Shown one piece after another: positions 10,953 to 25,500 of a DNA stretch of 64,000 bases (the stretch's first letter is position 1; each line of letters starts with the position of its first letter). Location of the stretch: the NCBI GenBank assembly GCA_029204225.1, contig CM055107.1:26564572-26628571 (forward strand), read 5' to 3'. Source of the stretch: Diphasiastrum complanatum (taxonomy: Eukaryota; Streptophyta; Lycopodiopsida; Lycopodiales; Lycopodiaceae). The notes beneath the pieces were generated by a model, which was not told the DNA's origin, did no database searches, and saw only the letters and a program-made list of their open reading frames with translations. Made by a program: the position numbers and the translations under genes.

Positions 10953-11118
10953 TTACTTAACGTACAACAAAATTCTGCCGTCAACGTCATGCAATACCAC
11001 AAAGGTGATGGGTCTTGCATCTGAACTAAGATTGTGATCAATGCATTCACCAATGACAAGCTCAGTAATGTTCATATCCATAGCAATCTCCAAGTTCTGA
11101 GAAAGCTCAATTGCTAAT
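10953..11118 (-). CDS. Candidate alternative or separate terminal exon, unknown protein
   Basis: A minus-strand segment follows a good acceptor (TTCTTGTCGTGCAG) and encodes 54 residues before a TAA: LAIELSQNLEIAMDMNIT, then ELVIGECIDHNL and ITFVVLHDVDGRILLYVK. The frame looks protein-like but matches no family I recognise. It lies about 210 bp beyond the stop of the DUF1295 gene. With one base before the first full codon, it would join in phase to that gene's exon 8 in place of exon 9. It may thus be an alternative last exon, the last exon of another gene with undetected upstream parts, or chance sequence inside a 3' UTR. Confidence 0.35.
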
Positions 11119-11327
11119 CTGCACGACAAGAATTAAGGAGAAGACTATTTGGATTATCGCAGGTGAATGGCTTGCTGAACTTTAAACAGTACATCCATTC
11201 ATTGAAGACCATGTGCATGAAGGCAAATATGAAATTTCTCTACCCATTCAACATGTTAGTTGAGAGCAAAGATTCACTAAGATTGCAACTGAAAGAAAGA
11301 CACTATGATCTAGAATAGTCATGCTTC

Positions 11328-11463
11328 CTATAATTTGCTGTCAAATTGCAAATGCTCCTCACCAGCCAGCTTCTTGCTGTACAGAGGAAATTCAAAGAAG
11401 AACACTGACTTTACAAGTCGTGGAAGCCTTGCATATACAGCAGGTGGAAGAGGAATAAGAGGA
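11328..11463 (-). CDS. DUF1295 gene exon 9 with stop
   Basis: Acceptor GTGCTGGACAG. It encodes [27 protein letters not shown] and ends HLQFDSKL-stop (TAG at 11330-11328). The SPLIPLPP and F-EFP-Y blocks are the expected C-terminus of the family. Intron 8 is 3,315 bp. Confidence 0.92.
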
Positions 11464-14400
11464 CTGTCCAGCACAACATACAAACAAAGCCACATCATCA
11501 TGAAGAAGGGTCAAGTGCTTCTTCATTCTCTAGCTACCACAGCTCCCAATATGGAAAATCCAACCAGCTACCCAAAGCTTTTATTTCTTTTTTAGCATAG
11601 CTGCAATCAACATTCGCAAAGTTTCTCTTGGATTTGCCTACGCATAAAGGGGATCCTTTCAAATTGCCACAATTAAGGCAGCAATAACAGATCTTAGAAT
11701 AAGTCTATTATGAAGAAGCTTCTCCACAATTTGCAGAAAACATCAAGTGAAAGAACGATATTTTGCAAAAATTGTGCTTGGAAAATTTACAAACATGTTC
11801 TTGCAGACAACAAGCAGGTAAGAAATGACAGCAGATCACATCTTGAAGCAACTATCGTATCCAGTTTTATTTTTGCCTATCAAGATGCTATCATTATCCA
11901 AAATGGAAAAGAAATTAGAACCCTCATGTACTTTTTGAAGGCTCAAAGGCTAGTGCTACCTAAGGTCATTACACTTCTACACCTTGATAGGGTCTTCGGC
12001 CTGATTATCATTACAGGGCAGACAAACTTGAGAACCCCAGAGAAGTAGCATATGCTTATGTTAAGTACAACACTAATTTGATGAATGAGAGCACAAGTAG
12101 AAAACTATATTCTAGAAATTTAAGATCTAAATGCTCTAAATCATAGCTCTCTAGTGTACGGAAGGAGCAAATATGGAACGTCGTTCCAAACGTGTTTCAT
12201 ACGTAATTCTATCATTTTCTTCATCTTTCACAATTGGCTGACACTAACAACAGTGAACAGACTAATCTATAATAATTACCCTGATGAACTTATCTTGAAA
12301 TGACTGAGGTTTTGATTTTTGAGCCCTAAAAACAAATTTTGAAGGTGGGATAGCTGCCTTGTTGTATGACATTGATGGATACCTCAAATTGCAAACCGTT
12401 GTAGCAAATAGAACGGCAGGAGGCAGCTAACAACAGCTTGTGTGGAAGGATAGCAAAAACTAGTGGAGATTTGCTTTAAATAAGTTGGGGACAGCCAAGA
12501 GTCTAAAAGGTTCCAACATCAAGTCATCAAAGAAGATCTGTAGTTTCAATTAGAAAAAAGTTTGGCTTGAGCTCATTTGGGTGCTAGAAATCAATTTTGG
12601 TGAAGTTTTAACTATTTACAAATCAATCAATCTATCTGTTGAGATAAAGGCCTCATTCATTCCAAGATGAGTTTGAAACAAGTGAAGGCAAAGAAAAGGA
12701 GGGAAATCAGCTGTGAAAAATCTGAAATTTGTTAGGACAGCCAAGTTCAAGCATAAAATGTCACTTTTTGAAGGAAAATGTGGGTGACTATTCCAAGCAC
12801 TCCAAGGTTTCATAAAAGTTGAGGTCATGAAAGTAATGTTTTAAGGAGATTATGTAGTAACTAGTTGCTGATGAATTTGGCCCATCTCAAACTTACTTAC
12901 CCTGCAGAAAATTGTACGTGTGAATCCATCTTCTTCTGAGAGCAACCAAAGGTTTGAAGCATGTTTCAAACATTAAAAAATATCAACCAAACGTTTGAAA
13001 ACTTTTTTCCTTCAAGAAATTGAATTTTTTTACAATATTGTAGGAAAAATTGCCCACTACTTGTTATATAACCCAAAAAAGACCAAGTTAAGGAGCATAA
13101 GACCATGCACAACGTTATGATATCATTGCAAATAGGTGACAATTTAGCAAAACATAGATGAAAATGAAATTCATTTTCCAAAAAACAAAAGCTGCAAAAA
13201 AGGTTTAGAACAAGTTTGGTTACTACTATGGAACTTGAGAGGACCCGTGTATATGGAAAAGAGAAGGAAATTGCCCACCATGAAGAATATTACGCCATCG
13301 AAGTACACAAGAACATTTACCATGAGGACTACATATGCAGTGGAAAATTGGTCACAAAAATGACAAAATTTCTTTAAGATGCATGGAATCACTAATGATG
13401 AGGAAAAGATAGTTCAAGAGTAACATATCATTTTCAAGAGGCAATTTGGTTCCATCAACTTGTTAGACACTAAGAAAAAAGGCGAGAAATCAGGCCTTAT
13501 CTACCACTTGTCCTATTAATTGTTCCTATTAAAAAAGAGATCTTGGTGTCATAGTTGCATACGAAGTTTTGGAACACGTTCTAGAAAGTAAGGCCAGGGT
13601 TTTCCGGAACACCAAAAAAAAAATTAAATTTATTTTTCTACTGTCTATAAAAAGAGTAAGTATTGAAGGCCATCTGCAACATAATTGCTCTAATGGTCGT
13701 TGTCTACAAAATGAGAAACCTTAAATGTTGTTGATATATGGATACGTATACGAATCACTAGGAAGTTGAACATTGGAATTCATAGGTTCTTTTACTGGGT
13801 CTGAATATACATTCTAATTTCCCACATGAGCTCAAGTGAGGCCATGCACTTGGACACCTTACTAAACTGTTCTGGAACTTTGTGCTTCCATGGTTCACAA
13901 TCACAATGAGCTCACTTGCATGGCTTTTTTATCAAATACTGTTTATACGTGATGTTCAAGATAACTGAACTTCATATTGTCTGTAAAATCTTCTAAACGA
14001 TGAAAAAGATGTGCAAATTTGTATTGGAAGAAATTCTGGCATGTGAATCTTGTAAAATAGAAAATTACAGGTTATTTCAACATAGCAAAGTGCTGTGACC
14101 TGAAACTTGGGGGTCCAGAACGGCATTCTGGTGCAACTTAGCCTAAAAAATGCTCCAAGTGTACCAAGTTGACAAGACCACTCATTGAACCAAAGTTCTA
14201 GCTATTTAGTGGAATGTGGGTAGATAACAGCGTCTAAAATCACTTTGAGCCTCAACTTATCACCATGAGTGGTCCTTAGTACATCAAATTGGAAGATTCA
14301 TGTGGTGCTCCATGTTTGATCAGGATTTTTATGAACCAGTTGATCAGATTATACCATATCAGGTAGCAAACTTAAGCACTAAACTTCTACAAATTCCAAT

Positions 14401-17400
14401 GTTCCTCTTGAAAGCTTCAAGTGGACATAAACTTCTAGGTCTTTTAGCCACCCTATTCTATGACCTTACAAAGTTTGCAAAGTAACTTCCTTTGAAACAT
14501 CAATCGGTTTCTTCTACTAGTAGTAGCAAAGAAGTAGCTTAACTATTTTGTAGAAGTAGATTATCCATTTGAAACCTCAATTATTTGCTTCTATGTAGAA
14601 GTAGCTAGAGTTGGTATGCTCTAAAGAAAAAATGGTATGTCAATGCAATGAGAATTTCACTAGATATCAAATTTCACTTCATGATGGTGTCCATGAGTGT
14701 GGTGAATTTGTATCACACATCTACCAACTATAATTGCTTGCTCCAAAAACTGATTGACATTTTAGCATCACATCTTACCTGGTTTTATTTTTGTATTCTC
14801 GATACTCTCTATTAGACCCATATCGCTTATCTGTGGATGCCTGCAAAATTGTCAACAAGACTATCAAAAAAGCTTCAATCCATGCACCAAAAATGTTTCT
14901 AGCAAGTTACCATCTTAAAATCTCAAGATGAGCTATATCAATATTCTAAATTATCGTATGTGTTGAATGTCCCGTTTACCTCAAGCAAAGGAATTCCACT
15001 TAGGAAAAGTAAAACAAACATTGTGAAAATTGGACTAGCAATAACTGCCCATTCTCCACCTCTAAGTATTGGGATAGCAGCAATAAAGATTCCCCACCAC
15101 AAGAGCATCTGCAAAATCAAACTTATCATTTTTTATCTTTACAATGTAGAGCAGTTCTTAAACAACTAGCACTATTTGTATTGCCAAACAGCTTGCAATC
15201 ACTTGGATGTACAGGGTCTTCTAAAACATCGTGACCAAAAAGGGCTACTTGCAAGCTTTGGATGTCAAAATGCTTACCATGGAAAGGAAACAGAACACCA
15301 TGAAATATAGGTTACCGGAGAATAACAAGGCCCATTTCACTCGAGTCAACATCAACGGATAAGTAGCAAGTCCTTGTAACAACGACTTGATGTGTCTATG
15401 CCACCTAGCTTATTGTTATTTAACTTCAATCTCAATTTTGTTCCAGAAACTATCTTGCAAGCCAGCTCCCTCACTTTGTAACAACTTGAGCTGTTTTCAC
15501 AATCACTAATGTTACATCTCTTGGGCCTTGAGTCCCATGTTATTTATTTAAAGCTTCATAAGCATTAGGAACTTCGCTAGTCTTTAGGACCTATTTTGTA
15601 ATCATAGTTATATTGTAGAGCAAGCTTGGGCCCTTGAGACTTATCATTTACTACATGTAGTTTTACTACCTCAACATAATGAAGGGGCTTCTTAACTTAA
15701 GTTGCAAACCATCTGGTCTACAATCATATATATTCCATATGGGCTTCATGAAGCCTTGTTAACAAAGTTAGGCTACTTAGCATAAGCAATGTAGATCAAC
15801 TTGTTAGCTAGCATATATTTTGATGACTATCAACTTTTTTCATCAACGTCCTTGGTTGGATATCAATCTACTACCATACTCCACTAATTACATCACCTCA
15901 TGTGTCTTGATTTCTCATTAATACAAGTGTTATTATGTGCCATTTTGCTCATGTATCGGAGCACTTTGCTAAGCCATAAAGAATCAGTGCCACATTCTGC
16001 AGTGATCAAATCCTCTAATGTTGGATGCTAGAAAATCAGAATGTCATTCTCAACTTTTGAGAAGAAAACATAGTTTCGAAGTTTTGGTTCTAACTTTCTC
16101 AAAAGTGACCAAATCTCAATCATGTCACCTTGATTGGCTTCCTTGCATCAAATTGCTTGGAGACCTTTATTTGGTACTTGGAGGTGCCTCTTCCATCGAA
16201 GGCTTGGTTAGGAAAGGCACGCCTCTTTACTACATATTCATGTCATTGTGCAAAATACCACTTACATTGCTCTTATTGATATAGGTAGTACATAGAATTT
16301 GTTGATTCTTCCATCATTTTGCAATTTCTTGCTTCACCCATAATCGCATCTTCCACATCAAGGTTGCCAAGGGTCATCATAAATGTGCAAATCCTCTTTC
16401 TAACATTATCTGTTTTCCTATTGTCGATTTCTTTGCATGCTGACTTTATGTTCTCCTAGTTACAGATTGAAACTTTCTTGCTTGGTATTGCTTGGCTCCA
16501 GCAAGTTTCCTTTGATATGTTATCTTTTCAAAGTCAAACCATGCAAGCCTCTTTCTGTGATGACAAACATAATTTGATGGACCTTTTTGTTACAACCCTT
16601 GCCATGAAACCACCCTAGTGATTCTTTATATTCTCCTTCCAACCTCTTTGGGTGTTTGACAGACCTTACACTCCTTGCCACATTACCAACCTCCATTTCC
16701 CTCATCCACCCATTGCATCCACTCCCTCCACCTCCCAAGTTTATTTCTATGATTGTCAACCAAATATTGCAATCTAGCTTCAGCTTTTTTAGTATGTCTT
16801 CAACAAAATCCTATCTCTCCACCTGTAGCAATATCAACCATCAAATTGATCTCCTACCTGGTTCTACATTTGTTGTTTCAATCACCCTACCATATACCCT
16901 GAATTTTGATGCCAAAATGTTGGTGTCAAATCTAATCGCTTAGCTTATAGATGAAGACCTTGTAGTTCCTAGTACCTACTAAAAGTCGTTTCACCTCTCT
17001 TATTACTCGTCAATAAGAAAGATTGTAACAAACGCATCTGCATAACTATCTAGTCTTGACAATCAAATTTGGAGGCTATCAAGAGTCAAGAACAAACCTT
17101 CACCACAAAGACCTTGATATTTTTTGGAAGTCAAGAGCTACAATGCACGCCTAATCAAATTATTGTAAATGTTGAGTTACATTTGAGACATTGAAAGGTA
17201 CCAGTCATGCTTGCAGTTATTGCATGATTTCTCGACTTCTAAGCATTTTCCAAATTTTGAGAAAAGTGGTTCTTGCAACAAAAGTGACCGATGATAAGTT
17301 GTTGGCATCATGTAACGACCTACAAAATATTGGCTTTATGGTTTACAAAACACCAAAGTCGGAAAAATACGTGCTCATATATTTGAGTAATGAGAGAAGA

Positions 17401-20400
17401 ACACAACATTGTGGGAACAAGAAATATAGACATTATAACCAAATTACTCCATGAATCTTGAAAAATCCAAGTTGCTTGTGGAAACTTGTCCCCTACTTTA
17501 AAGTGAAGCAAGGCTAGCACATTTACTTGAAAAAGACCGCTGTGTAATGCACATATGCACCTTTTTCAAGGAAAATGAACATTAATCAAGACATTGTGTG
17601 TGATTATTACCTCACCAAAGTAGTTCGGATGACGGGACCACTTCCATATCCCTACATGACACCACTTCCCCTGATATGCAGGATCTCTCTTCGATAGAAG
17701 CTTCTGTTGATCAGAGACTGCCTCTATGACAAGACCGATACCCCACAAAATCCACCCTACAACATCACACCCTTCAATGGGAGGATTCTCATCGCTGGCA
17801 TTTACTACTGTGACTGGCAAGCTGACTGTCCACACCCACACTGCCTGGTTTCAAGAAATAACAAAGAAGGTTTTTTTTCACGATCTTAATAAATTTTTGC
17901 TAGCAAAATCTAAGTGAACAAGGGGAATAGTAATTGAAATGGCCTATTTTGTTGCACCATCCAATCTATAAAGCCTTTATGCTGTAAAATCTTATGAAAG
18001 ATAATTTCTACCTGCATAATCCAAAAGACACTCAATCTTAACGGGTTATTCCGCATCTTGTCAAATCGCTTATCCTCACCCCAGTTTAAGATCCTTAAAA
18101 CAGTCAGTGAACAAGGAACAATCATGATTAGCAGATGTTTAAATCTTTTGAACCAGCAGTGTTCTTATTACTTAAACTCAGAACAAGGCCTACTCTCTTC
18201 CTGCAATGATTGAATACACATCAAAAGGAAAAGCTTGGGTTTCTAAAACACGGTAAATGAAAGGTTCTCTGCTTAAGAATCTGATTGATGTCTATAACTA
18301 TATGCAGTTTTTTATACGAAAATTAATAATGAAAAATATAAACACAGCTCATTATACAGAGCTTCTGTTTAAACCCCTTAGTAGGAAAGAAAACTCCAAG
18401 TCAAAGCATTATAAGAACGTTAAAGCACACAACAATATATAAGGTATACCACGAAATAATCACATAAACAGGAATCCATACCTGAGAAACAAAAATGTGC
18501 CTAAACGGAGTCCCCATGCAGCAAGAAGTACAGTTAGTACCACCTGCAAAAGAACTACTTTTTATGTACAATAAGTTTTATAAGGACAGATGCAAGCAAC
18601 TACTAGCAGATTCTGACCAGAATTAGATGGTCATTTTAAAGCACTATTGCACAGGGTTTCTCGAGAACTAGTTCATTTAGATGACTCGAATTATTGTGGT
18701 TTACACATTCTTGAAGATTTATTTCAACTTCGTGTACCTCACAAGAAATAGGTTGTGAATTTTCTTCACAACTTACCATAACTATCATACTTGAGAATCA
18801 GTGCATCAAAATTTTGTGGATTCATTCATATGATTAAAAATAGCTGCAAACTGGATAAAGAATCTGGTGCCCACTTCCTCCCAAGAATGCTATTATAACA
18901 AGTTACGGATAAAATCATTCATGAAACAGAAGAAGTTGAAAGGGTTGAAACTTTATTGATCAGATAAAATAAGGCTTGTTGACAGAATGAAGACCTTCAG
19001 AAGTGAAGAATCTATGATAAACAAAATCAATAGCTCAAGGGCCCAAGACAAATCACTAAATTGCCTTTGCCTTTCGCCTAATTCCCTGTAAGTAGAATCA
19101 TTTGTCAAGAAAATCATGTTTTCATCCTTCTGTGGTGCTTTGATTTGCAAGTAACTACAAAAGTCACAAGGGTTGATTTGAAAGACTTGGAATAAACATT
19201 TTGAATACAATCTCAGCTTCAGTTCAGCAAGCCAATGTAATATTCTAATTTTGTCCTTCTCAATATATGCAAGAGTGCGAATAAAGATTTCATTTTTCCA
19301 ATGTAAGTACTGCGTGAACTGCAAGATGATATAGATATCTAGATAACACAATGTAGGGCCCATGCATGTTAGAGCTCAGCAACAACTGATTCATACATGG
19401 TTGAAGGATGGAGATAAAATCATTGATGGATATGTTAGATGATCCAACTATCTTTGAAGTGGTCTTTATAGCAATAAAGTTGTGGATGTCAAAAGGCCTT
19501 TAAACAAGTGAGCCAGAATTTGAAGCTTGGCCATGTACTTGAAGTGAATCCAGTCAACAAAATAAGATTTTTCAAATCATATCTAATACGGTAGTATGTG
19601 CAAGAAAGATCAGTCGAACATGACCATCAAAACATGAAAAGTTTTTAGCAATTTCGATTTCTACATGTGGTGTTATTAAGAAGGGAGAAAGACATGTTAT
19701 ATAATTGAAAATAGAGATAGAAAGGATCGTTAAATCGATCTTGCACATGCAAACGGAAATTGATAGCAGATTGTAATTTTGTCGACATGCAATGAATAGA
19801 TCAAACTTTTGAAGTAATCGGATCTGCTGGCTATGGAGGGCAGTGAGCAAGATGAAGAGGATGCAAGCAAAAATTTGCATGCAACTCCCATCAGAAACTT
19901 GCTTCACAAACTAAAATGATAGTATATGCTGTAAGGAGCATTCTAACATCATTAATCCTGGAAATTGCACCTCCAATTGGGTAGATTGGATCACAAATGC
20001 TTGTTGTCCATGAATTTCCAGCAAGAAGAACTTTACATTAGCAAGAATACAAAGCAATAAATCAGATCTAACAAGACACCAATCTAGGATAGCTTTACAA
20101 TAGCATTTATTAGCAAGAGATTCTACCACAAAAACAAATCACAAGAGCATATATGAGAAGGAATCTCTCTCTCTCTCCAATAGTGCGCCCATCTAGGAGG
20201 AGCAGGTATCATTTATAGATTGGAAACAAATGATATGTGATGTACATGGCTTCCAAGTGTCAAAAGTAGGTGAAATAGGTGTCCCACATGCAAAGCATGC
20301 ACTTTCCCTCTTCATGCAATGATTTGCCTTGGTCCACAAGTTTCCTATATAGGAAAAATGCGCCCTCCTACAACATGAGAAAATTCATATAGTTGGTAGC

Positions 20401-22507
20401 ATGTAAAATTGCCCCTAGGGCCCCATGTACAACTTATGGACCTACTCAAGGTTTTAAAAACTTTACAATAAATTTTTATAATGTTTACAAACTTGGTAAG
20501 CCTATTTAAACTTTGAGAGAATACAACGCAAATTAAAATTGCGTGGCGCTAAAATACATGGTGAAATTGATCAAACTTAAACCATAACAAGACAATCTTT
20601 AAACTTGTCATTAAGAGAGAGGACTTGAATAACTGCCAAGTTTATGCCTCGCACATTTATATACTAAATCGCTAATTTAACTTGATCCCAAGGGGCCTTG
20701 CCCACTTTATTTGTCAAGGCTATTGTTGATTGAGTTAAGACTAGTTGAGTTAAAGGTTGTTACTCGATTCTAGTAGTCCAAGAATAAGCGAAAGATTCCA
20801 TTATAAATACCATTATGCGGCTTAAGCTAGCTTAATTGCCCAAGTCCCTAGAGCAGCACAACTCACTTTTGGGCCAAAACCACTTTCGACGCTTGTGAGC
20901 ACAAGCCTCCTTCGGTGCCCAAGCCTCTTTGGTGGTCAAAGGTACATTTGCATCTAAGCGCCATGCATTGCCCAAGGCCCTATGCGTAAATAATAGGAAT
21001 ACGATAAGCATTTTGTGTACATTATTCTAGACCATGGACCCTAGAAGCTACAATAGTGTAGTAATAGTAAATATGTTGGGCTTGAGGCTTGACAAGTATT
21101 TTAGTTCATTAGGCAAAATGGTGTAGAAAATAATCTGCACCTTGTGCATAAGAAGTAGTTTAGTTAAATAGAATAATCTTTTAGTTAGAAAGACCATGTT
21201 AACAAGTGGGCTAATGAGGTGAAGCCACTTATGGGCCTTATCCTCATTCTGTATAAGATCCAAATTCTTTTTTTCGCTCTGCTCAAATCCAACTCTCTCT
21301 TGATCTTTTCTTTCTCCTACAATTCCCCCTCCCAATCTACTCACACTCATTACAATCTAATTTGGTATTCTTCCCATGGTTTTACAAGCTATCCTCTCTC
21401 TTCCAATCAAGCAATTTTGGAAGACTTCATTTGACAAACCAAACACTCTTATGAGGAATATCCAACTAGATGCATGGTTCAAATATGCCAATGACCTATA
21501 CAAAGTTAAAAGACCTGTTGGTATTCCACCATCCTTGCTATTGATTCTTGGTTTGCAAAAGAAAATGTGGAGATGGGTGTATCTAACATGTCCAATGGCA
21601 AAGATCAAGACATTAAAAATTGCTAATTGAATTGCTCAAAATGGGAAAAATTCTAGTTTGGTTTATTAGTGATTTGTTAATCTTTACATTCTTTGTTCAC
21701 TAACAAGTGCAACAAATTTTGACTCATCAATTGGATATCTCTATCTCAAAATTCTCACATTAGTGTATGTTATGTATGGGGTCTTTAGAGTAGATGTTTT
21801 TTTCTTGGCTGCCCATTCTTATCAGAGGGTATTTCTTGCATCGGTTTCTTGAACAGGATGACAGTTCTAGCTGGGTCTCTTCTCTAGTGTTTCTATGGAC
21901 CACAATTTGTTGGTGGAATCTAGATTCATCAATGAATCGTTTGGCTCCAATTTGAGTTAGAAAGAATTAGGCCCCCGAAAGGGGTGGGGGGAAGGGGGGG
22001 GGGTTTGTCCTTTAATTTTGAACAATTCTTTTATTATGCTAATTATCAATAATTCTTTGATTTTTCTTTTTAACGGTTTTTGATTTGTATTCAAATGTTC
22101 ACCTAGTGAGTACCATGGAGAAATCGTAAATTACAATGTTAAGTAGAAGTTGGAAAATGAAATTCGAAACTAGCAATCTAATATCTATAAGCTTTTAGAA
22201 ACATTTTAGACATCATACATTAGATAATATTTAGCATTACATCTTTAAAAAATTGCAATAATTTTCTTCACGATTTTTTCAAAATCGACTCAATTCTACC
22301 ACAAGTCATGCTGACTCATCTGGACTCCAATAATCAATTACTTTCATATGGTAGTATGGATACTACTTACTACATCTTGGAGAATCCCAACTTCCAAGAG
22401 CAACGAGCTAGCTATTATCAATGGCTAAGGGGCCAGAGCTTAATAGCTTATCAAGGTGGCCACTGGCCATCCTTAGGTCCAAAACACACACACCACACAA
22501 TGCAAAT

Positions 22508-22589
<82 letters not shown>

Positions 22590-25500
22590 GTCATTCCCCA
22601 TACCCCACCTCCTCCCCTCACTGACCTTCATACCTGGACTACATACACCACTACCTTATATATTGTATCCACAGACACACCCATCTCCATCTCTCCCCGG
22701 CCAACTACCTTCACTTTTTTCACCTCGGACATGGTCTTGATGGCCATTAAGAAACTGAAAACCCGTCGCACCCGTGATATTGATGACCTCAAATCCGAAC
22801 TTTTAATCCATTCTGCAGACACACTATCACCTACCCTAGCCACTTTGCTCAATCGAGCAATTGTCTCCGTCCTTCCTCCTAGTGTACCAACATTATCCAT
22901 CCCATTCACAAAACTGGTGACCTCATGGACCCTGGTAACTATTGCACCATTATGGTTGGGCATATCATTGGTAAGTTATACGGCACCATCCTCCAGTCAG
23001 CAGTCAATTCTAAGGCAGAGTCCAGGAAATTACATGCATTGGGCCAGGCGGGTTTCAGGGCACACTACTCCACTATCTTCACTCTTCAGGCCATTATTGA
23101 GGAGACCAGACACGAAAGAGTGGGTCTACTGTTGTTTTGTTGACTTTAGGAAAGCCTTCGACTCTGTTCCACGATCCCTCCTCATCCCGCGACTATGTGA
23201 TCTCGGTTTTTCTATTGACACGATCTTGGCAGTGATGGCACTATATGAGAGAGTCCTTGGCTGTTTTCGATGTGACATCGACATCTCAGATCATATCTGG
23301 AGCACTATTGGCATTAAACAAGGTTGTTCTCTATCTCTAACCCTGTTTGGGCTCTATATCGACGAGCTTGAGAGAGTCATTGAGGGATGTGGTGGCACAG
23401 GTTGCAGACTTGGGAGTATCTTGATTGCTATACTTTTATATGCAGATGACGTGGTTCTCTTATCTTCTACCAGAGAGGGATTACAGCAACAGCTCGACAA
23501 TCTTCATGCCTTCTGCAGTAGATGGGGATTGGGGATTAACATATTGAAAACCAAAGTTATGGTTTTCAACACATCGAGAGCTTTTATGCAGCGCCAGGAA
23601 CTCATCTTCGACAAGTAGCCCTTGGAGGTTGTATCTTCACTTACCTTGGCGTACTTTTTACAGGCCCTATCTTTGGCACGCGACAAGTAACTTCCGCCAG
23701 ACTTGGGAAGGGTCATGCCTCCCTTGTCCAGTTAGAACGTTTCTAAAGGAATGCCTCTGGATCTCCACCCACAATCCTGTACCTGGCTCTATATTCACAG
23801 GCCACCATATAGGACCAGCGCCCAGCCTTCAGAGGGCCATGCACTCCTCTCACATGCACAGCTGCCACTGTGCATGTGGATGTCCCTCATGCAAACTGAG
23901 CATGTGACACATAGGCCCTACCTAAATTGAGGGACCAACCTTAGCATCTAAGGGTGCCCTACACTTAGTGGCACTCCCTATGAATATAGACCAAGCCCTC
24001 TAGATCCTAGTCCCTAAGGGTTACTATCCTGAACTACGGGGCTGAGTGTCACCCCGCCGGGACCCCCTAGGGTCTAACGAGTCACTAGTATCCCTGTGTT
24101 TGCCGATGGCCATAACATCTCCTCCCCCTAAAAGGAGCTTTCGTCCTCGAAAGCGATATCTTCAAACACAAAATCAGGATACCTCTTGCGAAGCTTGCTT
24201 ACAGACTCCCAGGTTGCCTCTTCTTGGGACCCATCCTTCCACTTGACTAAAACTTCTCGAAAGATCGCATGACGAGTCTTGCGATTTCGGATATTCAGAA
24301 TTTCCTCTGGTTGATGTGGCAAGGAATTAGGTTTCTCAAAGGCTATTAGGGTGTGTTCTGGGACAATGTTGTCTTCTTCTCGCAAAACCTGCTTCAGTCG
24401 ACTGACATGAAAGACCGGATGTACTTTTGCGGATTCTAGCAAAGCCAGCTGGTAAGCAGAACTTCCAATTCTCTTAAGTATTGTGAAGGGACCACAATAC
24501 CTTGGGGACAACTTAGGACACTTGCCTGTGCTTAGAGTGGTAGAGTCTTCAGGAACTTTCAGAAACACCTGATCACCTTCTTAGCGGGAAGTCCATATAG
24601 CTTATAGATGTTTTCTATAAAAAGCCTGGCGACTTCAGGAGCTGTAACAGTTTTCTTGGTCGGTACAAACCGCACCATCTTGGTCAATCGGTCTACAACT
24701 ACCCAGATCGAGTCATGGCCTTTACTCGTTCTCGGTAACCCCACTATAAAATCCATGCTGATACTCTCCCATCTACCACCGGGTATCTCGAGTGGCTGGA
24801 GGAGCCCGCCTACTTTGAGACATTCAGCCTTTATGGCCTGGCATGTGGTGCACCTTAACACGTACTCTTGTACGTCCTTCTGCATACTAGGCCTGTAAAA
24901 CTTATTCTTTGCAAGAGCATAGGTCCTCTTTATCCCAGGATGCCCTGCACTAGGACTGTCGTGACTTTCCTCAAGAATTTGGCGCCTAAAGTCACCGTCC
25001 TTGGGTACACATACTCTTCCTTTATAAAGGAGGTACCCGTCCTCAATGTAGAAATTCTTCCATCGAGCATCTGCAACACCTGGTGATGGCACATCCACTC
25101 CGGATGTTTCCGCAACTTCTTCAGGTGGCGCGTCCCGTGCCGACGCAACTGCAACATCTTCCGATGGCCCTGGTGTGGCTGTGGAATTCCTTTGCTCAAT
25201 AGCCTGCCACACAGGTGCGTAGTGAGAATCACTAACACACTTTCCTCTGAGTGATTCCAGGAATTCACTCCTGAATGCCGTAAAACTTAGCGCGCTTACC
25301 ATGGGCATTCGACTCAGGGCATCTGCTACCACATTGTAGCGCCCTTTCCTGTACCTTAGTTGATAGTCAAACTCTTGGAGCAATTCGGCCCAGCGAGCTT
25401 TTCTTCCTTTCAAGTCACTTTGGGAGGAAAGCCACTTGATACTTTCTTGATCAAACACGATCTCAAACTTAGCTCCATAGAGGTAGTGCCTCCATTTCTT

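Noticed and set aside
18953-19363. 136-codon minus-strand frame in intron 3
   Set aside because: No recognisable motif, no splice context, and it lies in an intron of an expressed-looking gene; likely chance.
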